From Clostridia bacterium (GTDB lineage: Bacteria > Bacillota > Clostridia > Oscillospirales > Acutalibacteraceae): a stretch of DNA of 47,165 nt. Shown piece after piece: positions 30,647 through 37,937 of this stretch; within the stretch, counting starts at the first letter, position 1, and every line of letters starts with the position of its first letter. Made by a program: the position numbers and the translations under genes. The notes under the pieces were generated by a model, which worked only from the letters and a program-made list of their open reading frames with translations, was not told the origin of the DNA and did no database searches. The stretch is taken from NCBI GenBank assembly GCA_017548045.1, contig JAFYNR010000011.1, positions 1-47,165 on the forward strand. Reading direction: 5' to 3'.

Positions 30647-31636
30647 ATGATTATGAGTATAAGAATCGGAATTTTCGGCTACGGCAACATCGGCAAAGGC
30701 ATTGAATGTGCCGTGAAGCAGAATGGCGATATGGAGCTTGTTGCGGTGTTTACACGCAGAGACCCTGCAACGGTCAGAACCGTTTTCGGTGAAGTGCCCG
30801 TTATTTCTGCAAGCGAAGTCGAAAATTATGCAGATAAAATCGATGTTATGATTATGTGCGGCGGCAGTGCAACGGATTTGCCCGTACAGACTCCCGCAAT
30901 GGCGAAGCTTTTTAACGTTATTGACAGCTTTGATACACACGCACGCATTGCCGAGCATCAGGCAAACGTTGATAAAACCGCAAAGGAAGGCGGAAAAACG
31001 GCAATTATCTCAGTGGGCTGGGATCCGGGCCTTTTCTCGCTCAACAGACTTTATGCGGATGCAATTCTTCCCGAAGGTGAGAATTATACTTTCTGGGGTA
31101 AGGGAATAAGCCAGGGTCATTCCGATGCGATCAGACGTATTGAAGGCGTTGCGGATGCAAGGCAGTATACCGTACCCGTACCCGAGGCGGTTGAAGCGGT
31201 AAGAAGCGGTGCAAACCCTCAGCTTACCACACGTATGAAGCATACAAGGGAATGTTACGTTGTTGCAGAGGAGGGTGCCGATAAAGCAAGAATTGAGCAG
31301 GAAATCAAAACCATGCCCAATTACTTTGCCGATTATGATACATCCGTTACCTTTGTAACTCAGCAGGAACTTGACGAAAATCACGGCGGTCTGCCCCATC
31401 AGGGAATCGTTATCCGTTCAGGTGTGACAGGTGCGAATAAGGAGCATAAGCATATCATTGAATATAAGCTTAAGCTCGATTCAAACCCCGAGTTCACCTC
31501 AAGTGCACTTGTTGCTTATGCGAGAGCCGCTTACAAGCTCAATAAGGCAGGGGATACAGGCTGTAAAACCGTTCTTGATATTGCACCTTCAATGCTTTCA
31601 TCAAAAAGTGCCGCAGATATTGTGCAGTATCTGTGA
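30647..31636 (+). CDS. ddh: meso-Diaminopimelate dehydrogenase
   Basis: This NADPH-dependent enzyme makes meso-diaminopimelate in one step from tetrahydrodipicolinate, giving a short route to lysine and to peptidoglycan cross-links. The Rossmann motif G-I-F-G-Y-G-N-I-G-K-G starts near residue 8. The substrate blocks S-V-G-W-D-P-G-L, W-G-K-G-I-S-Q-G-H-S-D-A and H-G-G-L-P-H-Q-G are typical of Ddh. At 329 aa it is full length. The ATG at 30647 is used, with AAAAAGGGG upstream; an ATG two codons later is possible. It has its own promoter. No lysine riboswitch precedes it. Confidence 0.95.
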   Translation: MIMSIRIGIFGYGNIGKGIECAVKQNGDMELVAVFTRRDPATVRTVFGEVPVISASEVENYADKIDVMIMCGGSATDLPVQTPAMAKLFNVIDSFDTHARIAEHQANVDKTAKEGGKTAIISVGWDPGLFSLNRLYADAILPEGENYTFWGKGISQGHSDAIRRIEGVADARQYTVPVPEAVEAVRSGANPQLTTRMKHTRECYVVAEEGADKARIEQEIKTMPNYFADYDTSVTFVTQQELDENHGGLPHQGIVIRSGVTGANKEHKHIIEYKLKLDSNPEFTSSALVAYARAAYKLNKAGDTGCKTVLDIAPSMLSSKSAADIVQYL

Positions 31637-31703
31637 TGAACCACTATATATAATGTAATAATTATATAGCGAAAAATTTAATCAAAAAATCAGAAAAAAG
31701 TGC

Positions 31704-31732
31704 TTGACTGCAGGGGTATAATGTGCTATTAT
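31704..31732 (+). promoter_or_regulatory. Extended -10 promoter of the rpmG-secE-nusG-rplKA operon
   Basis: TTGACT (31704-31709) and TATTAT (31727-31732) are 17 bases apart with TGC directly before the -10. The start would be near 31739. Confidence 0.85.
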
Positions 31733-31738
31733 AGTTCT

Positions 31739-31876
31739 ACCTCTGCAGGAGGGTTCTTTTTTTGTGCCCGAAAATAAATTGTAAAAATTGTTAAGCAGAG
31801 GGAGGCCTGGCTCTGTTTCAGGTTGCCTGATAGACCCGTTTCAGGGCTAATTATTCCAAAAATGGAGGTGCCGCAC
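31739..31876 (+). promoter_or_regulatory. Structured leader of rpmG, possible RNA switch
   Basis: The leader begins with CCTC-TGCAG-GAGG (31740-31752) followed by seven T (31757-31763), a short terminator-like element at the very 5' end of the RNA. Three hairpins follow: CAGAG/CTCTG (31796-31815), TCAGG-TTG-CCTGA (31818-31830) and TAG-CCC/GGG-CTA (31831-31849). TTTCAGG occurs twice (31816-31822 and 31840-31846), so CCTGA (31826-31830) could pair with either copy. The ligand or protein is unknown; I do not recognise a named family. Confidence 0.5.
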
Positions 31877-32041
31877 ATGGCTGCTAACGGTAAAAGAGTA
31901 AAAATCACACTTTCTTGCACCGAATGCAAACAGCGCAATTACAACACAATGAAAAACAAGCAGAACACACCCGACAGGATGGAGATGAACAAGTACTGCC
32001 GTTTTTGCAGGAAGCATACTCTCCACAAAGAAACAAAGTAA
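31877..32041 (+). CDS. rpmG: Ribosomal protein L33, zinc-binding form
   Basis: L33 is a small zinc-ribbon protein of the 50S subunit near the E-site. Cysteine pairs at residues 14/17 and 41/44 mark the zinc-binding form. The family pattern K-I-T-L-S-C-T-E-C and [11 protein letters not shown] is intact. The length is 54 aa. I chose the ATG at 31877, after TGGAGGTG; the upstream frame runs through leader hairpins. secE and nusG follow closely, as in many Firmicutes. Confidence 0.96.
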   Translation: MAANGKRVKITLSCTECKQRNYNTMKNKQNTPDRMEMNKYCRFCRKHTLHKETK

Positions 32042-32058
32042 GCGGGAGGTTTTAACCT

Positions 32059-32427
32059 ATGGCTAAGAATGAAAAAGCTGCAGAAAAGGTTGTCGCCGCT
32101 GACAAGAAAGAAAAAAAGCCTGCTAACCCCAACGGAAATATTTTCGTGAGAGCCGGCAAGGCAATCAAAAAGTTCTGCAAAGATCTCAAGGGCGAAATCA
32201 AGAAGATTGTTTGGCCCGATGCGAAAACCGTTCTTAAATCAACTGCGGTTGTTCTCGTAGTTGTTGCAATCTGCGGTCTTGCAATTTTTGCTGTTGATCA
32301 GCTCCTTTCACTGGGCCTTTCAGGTCTTAAGGACGTTGCTCAGAGCATCGGCGAATCCGCTGACACAACGACAACCACTGCCGCAAGCACCGGTATGATT
32401 GGCCTCGGTAAATTCTTTATCGGTTGA
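32059..32427 (+). CDS. secE: Preprotein translocase subunit SecE
   Basis: SecE clamps SecY in the membrane and is essential for protein export. The SecE core has E-I-K-K-I-V-W-P-D (about residues 46-54) followed by one membrane helix (about 60-80). A Lys/Ala-rich N-terminus precedes it. After the helix there is a Ser/Thr-rich extension (T-T-T-T-T-A-A-S near 103) that makes the protein 122 aa, longer than the 60-80 aa of a minimal SecE. GGGAGG precedes the start. It lies between rpmG and nusG, the usual order. Confidence 0.93.
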   Translation: MAKNEKAAEKVVAADKKEKKPANPNGNIFVRAGKAIKKFCKDLKGEIKKIVWPDAKTVLKSTAVVLVVVAICGLAIFAVDQLLSLGLSGLKDVAQSIGESADTTTTTAASTGMIGLGKFFIG

Positions 32428-32445
32428 TAAAGGAGGCTGAATACT

Positions 32446-32994
32446 ATGGCGATTGACGCAAGATGGTACGTTGTTCATACCTATTCAGGTTATGAAAAAA
32501 AGGTTGCAACCAATATCGAAAAGATGGTTGAAAACCGCAAAATGCAGGATCAGATTCTTGAAGTTACCATTCCCGTTGAAACCGTTACCGATATCGAAAA
32601 GAACAAGACGGTTGAGCGTCTGCTCTTCCCCGGTTACGTTCTCGTTAAGGTAGCAGTTACACCCGACAGGGACAACCGTCCCGCAATGAGCGATGAAACA
32701 TGGCTTCTCATCCGCAACACAAGAGGTGTAACAGGTTTCGTCGGTCCCGAAAACAAAGCAATCCCCCTTACCGATGAAGAAGTTATCAGGCTCGGAGTCG
32801 AGAAGAGAGTTGTTGAGGTTTCATATGGTGTTGGCGATACAGTTAACATTATCGATGAAATTTTCGATGGCTTTACGGGAGTTGTTGAGGAACTTGACGT
32901 TGACAATAATATGGTCAAAGTTTCCGTATCCGCACTCTTTGGCAAACAGACAACCGTTGAGCTTGAGCTTGACCAGGTTGAGCTTGCCGAATAA
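32446..32994 (+). CDS. nusG: Transcription termination/antitermination factor NusG
   Basis: NusG binds RNA polymerase and couples it to the ribosome or to Rho. The NGN domain begins W-Y-V-V-H-T-Y-S-G-Y-E-K-K-V and contains F-P-G-Y-V-L-V, and the KOW domain is near the C-terminus (F-T-G-V-V-E-E-L-D). At 182 aa it is full length. The start follows AAGGAGG. The gene is followed by a structured 129-base gap and rplK, without a new promoter that I can see. Confidence 0.97.
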   Translation: MAIDARWYVVHTYSGYEKKVATNIEKMVENRKMQDQILEVTIPVETVTDIEKNKTVERLLFPGYVLVKVAVTPDRDNRPAMSDETWLLIRNTRGVTGFVGPENKAIPLTDEEVIRLGVEKRVVEVSYGVGDTVNIIDEIFDGFTGVVEELDVDNNMVKVSVSALFGKQTTVELELDQVELAE

Positions 32995-33001
32995 TCACGG
33001 T

Positions 33002-33060
33002 AATTTGAGGGTTAAACCCTTTCAAATTTAGCGCTTTAACAGCGCAGTCCGCCTAAGGCG
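33002..33060 (+). other. Three hairpins in the nusG-rplK gap
   Basis: An imperfect AATTTGA...TCAAATT stem containing GGGT/ACCC (33002-33029), GCGCT-TTAAC-AGCGC (33031-33045) and CGCC-TAA-GGCG (33050-33060) precede the L1-like element. None has a T-tract, so they are not terminators. They may be part of the L11-L1 leader fold. Confidence 0.5.
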
Positions 33061-33067
33061 TGGCTTC

Positions 33068-33102
33068 GTGGGAGGAGCATTAAACGCTCCGCAATTTACC
33101 AC
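33068..33102 (+). promoter_or_regulatory. L1-stalk-like leader element before rplK
   Basis: GTGGGAGGAGC (33068-33078) pairs with GCTCC (33086-33090), and GTGG pairs with CCAC (33099-33102), leaving an internal loop with GCAATTTA. This layout copies the L1-binding region of 23S rRNA (as I recall, GGTGGGAGGC on one side and AATACCACC on the other). L1 is known to repress its operon by binding such a copy. A second copy lies before rplA. Confidence 0.75.
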
Positions 33103-33123
33103 ATTATATGGAGGTTTTTAATT

Positions 33124-33549
33124 ATGGCACAGAAAGTTGTAGGCTTAATTAAGTTACAGATCCCCGCAGGCAAGGCTACCCCCGCACCCCCCGTAGGTCC
33201 TGCACTCGGTCAGCACGGCGTTAACATTATGTCCTTCACAAAGGAATTCAATGAGCGCACAAAGAACGATATGGGTCTTATCATCCCCGTTGTTATCACA
33301 GTTTACGCTGACCGTACATTCAGCTTCATCACAAAGACACCGCCCGCAGCAGTTCTTATCAAGAAGGCTTGCGGTATTGAAAGCGGTTCGGGCGTTCCCA
33401 ACAAGACCAAGGTTGCAACAATCACACAGGATCAGATCCGCAAGATTGCTGAGACAAAGATGCCTGACCTCAACGCAGCTTCAGTTGAAGCGGCTATGAG
33501 CATGATCGCAGGTACAGCTCGCAGCATGGGCGTTACAGTTACTGATTGA
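33124..33549 (+). CDS. rplK: Ribosomal protein L11
   Basis: L11 binds the GTPase-associated region of 23S rRNA and is needed for factor-dependent GTP hydrolysis and the stringent response. The proline-rich N-terminal block ([16 protein letters not shown] at about residues 20-35) and the C-terminal rRNA-binding domain (I-E-S-G-S-G-V-P and G-T-A-R-S-M-G) are conserved. The length is 141 aa. TGGAGG precedes the ATG. It sits between two L1-like leader elements. Confidence 0.97.
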   Translation: MAQKVVGLIKLQIPAGKATPAPPVGPALGQHGVNIMSFTKEFNERTKNDMGLIIPVVITVYADRTFSFITKTPPAAVLIKKACGIESGSGVPNKTKVATITQDQIRKIAETKMPDLNAASVEAAMSMIAGTARSMGVTVTD

Positions 33550-33556
33550 TGCACAC

Positions 33557-33585
33557 TGTGGGAGGAAAAATCCGATTTAACCACA
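33557..33585 (+). promoter_or_regulatory. Second L1-stalk-like element, before rplA
   Basis: TGTGG (33557-33561) pairs with CCACA (33581-33585), and GGA/TCC pair inside, leaving GATTTAA on the 3' side. The GTGGGAGGA and TCCG...CCAC parts match the rplK copy, with a shorter apical loop. It ends 12 bases before the GGGAGG of rplA, so L1 binding would block rplA translation directly. Confidence 0.72.
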
Positions 33586-33606
33586 TGATTGGGAGGAATT
33601 ATTAAC

Positions 33607-34317
33607 ATGAAACACGGAAAGAAATATAACGAGAGTGTAAAGCTTATCGATAAGTCAGCACTCTATGATACCAATGCTGCTCTTGACCTTGCTGTTAAGA
33701 CTGCAAGCGCAAAGTTTGACGAAACTGTTGAAGTTCACATCCGCCTCGGTGTTGACTCACGTCACGCTGACCAGCAGGTTAGAGGCGCTGTTGTTCTTCC
33801 TAACGGTACAGGCCGTTCAGTAAGAGTTGCAGTTTTCGCAAAGGGTGCCGATGCTGATGCAGCAGCAGCAGCAGGCGCAGAAATCGTTGGCGCAGAAGAC
33901 CTTGTTGCAAGAATCCAGGGCGAAGGCTTCATGGATTTCGACGTATGTATCGCAGCACCTAACATGATGGGCCTTGTTGGTCGTCTTGGTAAGGTTCTCG
34001 GTCCCCGTGGTCTTATGCCCAGCCCCAAGGCAGGTACTGTTACACCTGACGTTGCTAAGGCTGTTACAGAAGCTAAGGCAGGTAAGATTGAGTACCGTCT
34101 TGACAAAACAAACATCATCCACTGCCCCATCGGCAAGGCTTCATTCGGCGTTGAGAAGCTTGAAGAAAACTTCAACACTCTCCTTGATGCAGTTATCAAG
34201 GCAAAGCCCGCAGCTGCTAAGGGTCAGTACATCCGCTCATGCGTTGTAGCTTCAACAATGGGCCCCGGCATCAAGGTTAACCCCAACAAGGTTGGCACTG
34301 TTGCTACCGAAGCATAA
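33607..34317 (+). CDS. rplA: Ribosomal protein L1
   Basis: L1 forms the mobile stalk that helps tRNA leave the E-site, and acts as a translational repressor of its own operon. The N-terminal M-K-H-G-K-K-Y, the [17 protein letters not shown] block (about residues 122-138) and the S-T-M-G-P-G-I-K end are typical. I chose the ATG at 33607 because GGGAGG is placed for it; an upstream in-frame start overlaps the binding site. The length is 236 aa. The next genes, rplJ and rplL, have their own promoter. Confidence 0.97.
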   Translation: MKHGKKYNESVKLIDKSALYDTNAALDLAVKTASAKFDETVEVHIRLGVDSRHADQQVRGAVVLPNGTGRSVRVAVFAKGADADAAAAAGAEIVGAEDLVARIQGEGFMDFDVCIAAPNMMGLVGRLGKVLGPRGLMPSPKAGTVTPDVAKAVTEAKAGKIEYRLDKTNIIHCPIGKASFGVEKLEENFNTLLDAVIKAKPAAAKGQYIRSCVVASTMGPGIKVNPNKVGTVATEA

Positions 34318-34325
34318 AATAATGC

Positions 34326-34354
34326 TTGACAAGCACAGATATTTGTGCTATCAT
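34326..34354 (+). promoter_or_regulatory. Extended -10 promoter of rplJ-rplL
   Basis: TTGACA (34326-34331) and TATCAT (34349-34354) are 17 bases apart with TGC directly before the -10. It begins eight bases after the rplA stop; the RNA would start near 34361. Confidence 0.85.
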
Positions 34355-34360
34355 ATCTAA

Positions 34361-34462
34361 GCTGTTCTTTTTGAAGACAGCAGGTGCTTTTCGCATAAAG
34401 GTTATTTTTAACCGCCTGCCGAGAGAGGAAGCATACATCAGATTATAACTGTAAGTATGTTA
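34361..34462 (+). promoter_or_regulatory. L10 leader (binding site for the L10/L12 complex)
   Basis: The leader shows the L10-leader layout: GACAGCAGGTGC (34376-34387), a helper hairpin TGC-TTTTC-GCA (34385-34395), GGTTA-TTTT-TAACC (34400-34413), CCTGCC closing with GCAGG (34380-34384 with 34415-34419), then GAGAGAGG. In Firmicutes such leaders bind L10(L12)4 and stop rplJ expression when the complex is in excess. Confidence 0.85.
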
Positions 34463-34463
34463 T

Positions 34464-34500
34464 GCCCTTTCTGCGGTTTGCGGAAAGGGCTTTTAATTTT
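34464..34500 (+). terminator. Attenuator of the L10 leader
   Basis: GCCCTTTCTGC (34464-34474) pairs with GCGGAAAGGGC (34480-34490) with one wobble and is followed by TTTTAATTTT. It lies between the L10 leader and rplJ, so L10 binding would favour termination. Confidence 0.88.
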
Positions 34501-34531
34501 GTATTTATTCCATATGGAGGTGAAAATACAC

Positions 34532-35098
34532 ATGCCTAGCGCAAAAGTTTTGGAACAGAAAAAGCAGATCGTTGCTGATCTTACCGATATGCTTCAGAAT
34601 TCAGTAGCAGGTGTTGTTGTTGATTACAAGGGCATCAACGTTGCTGATGATACAAAGCTTCGTAAAGAGCTTCGTGAAGCAGGCGTTAAGTATTCAGTAG
34701 TAAAGAACACACTTCTTGGCCTTGCAGCTAAGAACGTTGGTCTTGACGATATCTGCGGCGTTCTCGAAGGCACAACAGCTATTGCTATCAGCCCCGAGGA
34801 TCACACCGCAGCAGCAAGAATCCTTTCAAAGTTTGCCGATACTCACAAGAACTTCTCAGTAAAGAGCGGTTACCTTGACGGCAAGGTTGTTGATACAGCA
34901 ACCATCGATTCACTTGCAAAACTGCCCACAAGAGACATCCTTCTTGCAACAGTTTGCAACGCATTCAATGCACCCATCTCAGCATTTGCACGTGCTATTC
35001 AGGCTATTGTTGATAAGGGCGGCGCTGATGTAGCAGCAGCAGAAGCTGCTCCCGCAGAGGAAGCACCCGCAGCAGAAGAAGCACCTGCAGCAGAATAA
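34532..35098 (+). CDS. rplJ: Ribosomal protein L10
   Basis: L10 anchors the L7/L12 dimers to the ribosome stalk base. The N-terminal rRNA-binding domain is typical (M-P-S-A-K-V-L-E-Q-K-K, then V-V-D-Y-K-G-I-N and V-V-K-N-T-L), and the C-terminal helix that holds L7/L12 ends in an Ala/Glu/Pro tail (A-P-A-E-E-A-P). The length is 188 aa. I start at the ATG at 34532, 11 bases after GGAGG; the upstream open frame would read the attenuator stem. rplL follows after 42 bases. Confidence 0.96.
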   Translation: MPSAKVLEQKKQIVADLTDMLQNSVAGVVVDYKGINVADDTKLRKELREAGVKYSVVKNTLLGLAAKNVGLDDICGVLEGTTAIAISPEDHTAAARILSKFADTHKNFSVKSGYLDGKVVDTATIDSLAKLPTRDILLATVCNAFNAPISAFARAIQAIVDKGGADVAAAEAAPAEEAPAAEEAPAAE

Positions 35099-35140
35099 TT
35101 TAAGTCTAAACTAAAAATTCATTAATTGGAGGAAAATAAA

Positions 35141-35515
35141 ATGGCATCAGAAAAGATTGCAGCAATGATTGAAACAATCAAAGAACTTACAGTACTTGAG
35201 CTTTCAGAGCTCGTTCACGCAGTTGAAGAAGAATTCGGCGTATCAGCAGCAGCAGCAGTTGCAGTAGCAGCTCCCGCAGAAGCAGCTGCAGCAGCAGAGG
35301 AGAAGACAGAGTTTGACGTTATCCTCGCTGAAGTTGGCGCAGAAAAGATCAAGGTTATCAAGGTTGTTCGTGAGCTCACAGGTCTCGGCCTTGCAGAAGC
35401 AAAGGCAGTTGTTGACGGTGCTCCCAAGGCTATCAAGGAAGGCATCAGCAAGGAAGACGCAGAAGCAGCTAAGGCTAAGCTTGAAGAAGTTGGCGCAAAG
35501 GTTGAACTTAAATAA
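35141..35515 (+). CDS. rplL: Ribosomal protein L7/L12
   Basis: L7/L12 dimers form the flexible stalk that recruits translation GTPases. The N-terminal dimerisation part ([16 protein letters not shown]) is followed by an alanine-rich hinge ([11 protein letters not shown]) and the C-terminal factor-binding domain ([20 protein letters not shown]). The length is 124 aa. TTGGAGG precedes the ATG at 35141; an upstream in-frame start would overlap the binding site. Its GCA repeats are codon use, not a separate repeat. Confidence 0.97.
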   Translation: MASEKIAAMIETIKELTVLELSELVHAVEEEFGVSAAAAVAVAAPAEAAAAAEEKTEFDVILAEVGAEKIKVIKVVRELTGLGLAEAKAVVDGAPKAIKEGISKEDAEAAKAKLEEVGAKVELK

Positions 35516-35537
35516 GTTAATTTTCACCAAAAACATA

Positions 35538-35567
35538 ACCGCTGTGCAGAAATGCACGGCGGTTTTT
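35538..35567 (+). terminator. Terminator of the rplJ-rplL operon
   Basis: ACCGCTGTGCA (35538-35548) pairs with TGCACGGCGGT (35553-35563) with one T-G pair, capped by a GAAA tetraloop and followed by TTTTTG. Confidence 0.93.
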
Positions 35568-35588
35568 GTATACTTAATCAAACAAAAA

Positions 35589-35617
35589 GCCGCTTGGATT
35601 TTTCCAAGCGGCAATTT
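35589..35617. terminator. Terminator of the EF-G-like gene (bidirectional)
   Basis: GCCGCTTGGA (35589-35598) pairs perfectly with TCCAAGCGGC (35603-35612) over TTTT. The minus strand continues TTTTTGTTTG, the plus strand AATTTTTATG. Confidence 0.92.
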
Positions 35618-35626
35618 TTATGTATA

Positions 35627-37678
35627 TTATTCGTCGTCTGCGTCAATCTTGGCTTCTGCAATAACCTTCTGTGCAACAGTTTCGGGAGCTGCTTCATAGT
35701 GGTCAAACTCAAATGAGAACCAGCCTCTGCCGATTGTTACCGAACGGAGAACTGTTGCGAAGTCGCCCATTTCAGCCATGGGAACTTCAGCTACAAGCTC
35801 CTGCATCTTGGGGTTATCCTCGCAGGGACCCATACCGAGAACACGGCCGCGGCGCTTTGTGATATCGCCCATGATATCGCCGAGGTTATCGCCGGGCATA
35901 TAAGCTTTCAGTGAACCGTAGGGCTCAAGAAGCTTGGGATTAGCCTGAGGCATACCGTTCTTATATGCAATCTTGGCAGCCATCTTGAATGCCATTTCGT
36001 TTGAGTCAACGGGATGTGATGAACCGTCATAAAGAGTAGCTCTCAGACCAACAACGGGGTAGCCTGCAAGAGGTCCTTTAAGGATAGCTTCACGAAGACC
36101 TTTTTCAACTGCGGGGAAGAAGTTCTTGGGAACCGAACCGCCGACAACTCTCTCTGCAAATTCGAAATCTTCTGTGGGAATGGGCTCGAACTCAACCCAT
36201 ACGTCACCGAACTGACCGCTGCCGCCTGACTGCTTCTTGTGACGGCCCTGAACAGCAACCTTCTTGCCGATGGTTTCTCTGTATGCAACCTTGGGAACTG
36301 TAAGCTCAACTTCAACGCCGAACTTATTCTTAAGCTTTGTAACAAGTGAATCAAGATGCTGCTCGCCGAGACCTGCAACAATCTGCTCCTTGGTTTCTGT
36401 ATTTGTGTAGTAGCTGATGGTAAGATCTTCTTCAGCAAGTCTGTTAAGACCTGCGGCAATCTTATCTTCCTCGCCCTTCTTCTTAGCCTTTACAGCCATA
36501 GGAAGGCAAGGCTTGGGGAAGCTTACGCCCTTAAGCTTGATTTCTGACTTGGGAGCGCAGAGTGTATCGCCTGTCTTGAAACTTGAAAGCTTTGTGATGA
36601 TACCGATATCGCCTGCAAGGATTGCAGAGGCTTCTTCCTGCTTGCCGCCCTTGGGGAAGAGGAGCTTGCCCATTCTTTCGGTTTCACCTGTACGCTCATT
36701 ATAAGCAGGTGTGTCGGGAGTGATTTTGCCCGAAATAACCTTGAAGTATGACATCTTACCAACGAAGGGGTCAGCAACAGTCTTGAAGCAGATAGCTGCA
36801 AGAGGTGCATTTTCATCGCAGGTAACGTCTGCTTCGGATGCAACGGATGCTGCGTCGGGAGCTGACTGAACGATGCTGTTGTTGATAAGGTCAACAGCTT
36901 CTACCATATAGCCTGAGCAGGCGTATACGGGGCAGATTTCACCGGCAAGAATACCTTCCTTAAGACCTCTGTCGATTTCTTCATCGGTGAGGGGTTCGCC
37001 GTCGAAGAATTTCATCATAAGCTCTTCGTCGGCCGATGCAACAGCTTCGATGAAAGCATCCTTCATTCTGTTTGTTCTCTCATCATTTTCGGGCATGGGA
37101 GCGTCTGAACGCTTGCCGTCTTTGTATGAGAAAGCTTCGTTACGTGAGAAGTCAACGTAGGAAACAACCTTGTCGCCTTCAACGTAGGGAACAACAACGG
37201 GGCAGATTTTGTTGCCGTATTCTTCCTTAAGTGAATCAAAGGTCTTGTAGAAGTGAGCGTTTTCGCCGTCACACTTTGTGATAGCGAACATCTTGTTGAT
37301 GCCTCTTTCGGTAGCGGCATTGTATGCCTTTTCTGCACCAACGTCAAGAAGATGGCCTGAAGCGAGAACGATAAGCACTGCACCTGCTGCGCGGATACCT
37401 TCGCTCATACCGCCTGCAAAGTCGAAAAGACCCGGGGTGTCGATTATGTTAATTTTTGTGTTTTTCCATTCATATGAGGCAATAGCTGAAGCGATTGAAC
37501 ACTTACGTCTTTTTTCTTCTGCATCAAAGTCCATAACAGTGTTGCCGTCTGCAACTCTGCCAAGTCTGTCAGTTGCGTTTGATACGTAGAGCATAGCCTC
37601 GGCAAGAGTAGTTTTGCCTCTGCCGCCGTGGCCGGCGAGAACGATGTTTCTGATGTCTTTTGCGCTGTAAGATTTCAC
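35627..37678 (-). CDS. EF-G-like translation GTPase with altered GTPase residues
   Basis: This is an EF-G homolog of 683 aa with the normal domain order. G1 reads G-H-G-G-R-G-K-T-T (16-24) instead of GHIDAGKTT. The G3 box is D-T-P-G-L-F-D-F (80-87): Leu replaces the His needed for fast GTP hydrolysis in EF-G. G4 is T-K-C-D (134-137) instead of NKxD. The C-terminal part still has Q-G-R-H-K-K-Q-S-G-G-S-G-Q-F-G-D and S-S-H-P-V-D-S-N-E. These changes resemble the EF-G2/EF-G-like clade of unknown function, not main EF-G. The start is GTG at 37678, seven bases from AAGGAGG. It is a single gene with its own promoter. Confidence 0.88.
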   Translation of the reverse strand: MKSYSAKDIRNIVLAGHGGRGKTTLAEAMLYVSNATDRLGRVADGNTVMDFDAEEKRRKCSIASAIASYEWKNTKINIIDTPGLFDFAGGMSEGIRAAGAVLIVLASGHLLDVGAEKAYNAATERGINKMFAITKCDGENAHFYKTFDSLKEEYGNKICPVVVPYVEGDKVVSYVDFSRNEAFSYKDGKRSDAPMPENDERTNRMKDAFIEAVASADEELMMKFFDGEPLTDEEIDRGLKEGILAGEICPVYACSGYMVEAVDLINNSIVQSAPDAASVASEADVTCDENAPLAAICFKTVADPFVGKMSYFKVISGKITPDTPAYNERTGETERMGKLLFPKGGKQEEASAILAGDIGIITKLSSFKTGDTLCAPKSEIKLKGVSFPKPCLPMAVKAKKKGEEDKIAAGLNRLAEEDLTISYYTNTETKEQIVAGLGEQHLDSLVTKLKNKFGVEVELTVPKVAYRETIGKKVAVQGRHKKQSGGSGQFGDVWVEFEPIPTEDFEFAERVVGGSVPKNFFPAVEKGLREAILKGPLAGYPVVGLRATLYDGSSHPVDSNEMAFKMAAKIAYKNGMPQANPKLLEPYGSLKAYMPGDNLGDIMGDITKRRGRVLGMGPCEDNPKMQELVAEVPMAEMGDFATVLRSVTIGRGWFSFEFDHYEAAPETVAQKVIAEAKIDADDE

Positions 37679-37703
37679 GATATATCCTCCTTATATGTGC
37701 ATA

Positions 37704-37721
37704 CCGCTTTGTTAGAAGCGG
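37704..37721 (-). other. Hairpin in the leader of the EF-G-like gene
   Basis: CCGCTT (37704-37709) pairs with AAGCGG (37716-37721) over TGTTAG, about 14 bases before the ribosome binding site. The leader of about 87 bases is long for this genome. No T-tract follows it, so it is not a terminator. Its role is unknown. Confidence 0.45.
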
Positions 37722-37771
37722 CAGGAAAATCTTATTTTCTTAAAAATAAAATTCGCACCGTATTGTATAGG

Positions 37772-37800
37772 ATTATATCACAAAAGTTTTCCCATTTCAA
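37772..37800 (-). promoter_or_regulatory. Promoter of the EF-G-like gene
   Basis: On the minus strand TTGAAA (37800-37795) and a perfect TATAAT (37777-37772) are 17 bases apart with TGA before the -10 (extended). Confidence 0.82.
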
Positions 37801-37890
37801 TGATTTTTTTGTTATTTTTTCTGAATAAAACGGAAAAATTTATAAGTATTTTGTTGCTTTACAATACCTGTTCATCGTATTTAACGAAAA

Positions 37891-37930
37891 AAGATGCACT
37901 TTTTTGTGATAATACACAAAAGCGCATCTT
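37891..37930 (-). terminator. Hairpin after the YtvI-like gene, probable terminator
   Basis: AAGATGC (37891-37897) pairs with GCATCTT (37924-37930), and inside it CTTTT/AAAAG and GTG/CAC extend the stem with a mismatch and bulge. Read on the minus strand the 3' side leads into TTTTTTCGTT. Confidence 0.7.
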
Positions 37931-37937
37931 CTTTGAT

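Noticed and set aside
31637-31703. AT-rich imperfect hairpin after ddh (CTATATA/TATATAG) as a terminator
   Set aside because: The stem has almost no G-C pairs, has a bulge and lacks a T-tract; I cannot support it as a terminator.
35040-35320. Dense GCA repeats in rplJ and rplL, looking like a microsatellite
   Set aside because: They encode the alanine-rich tail of L10 and the hinge of L7/L12, and reflect codon preference.
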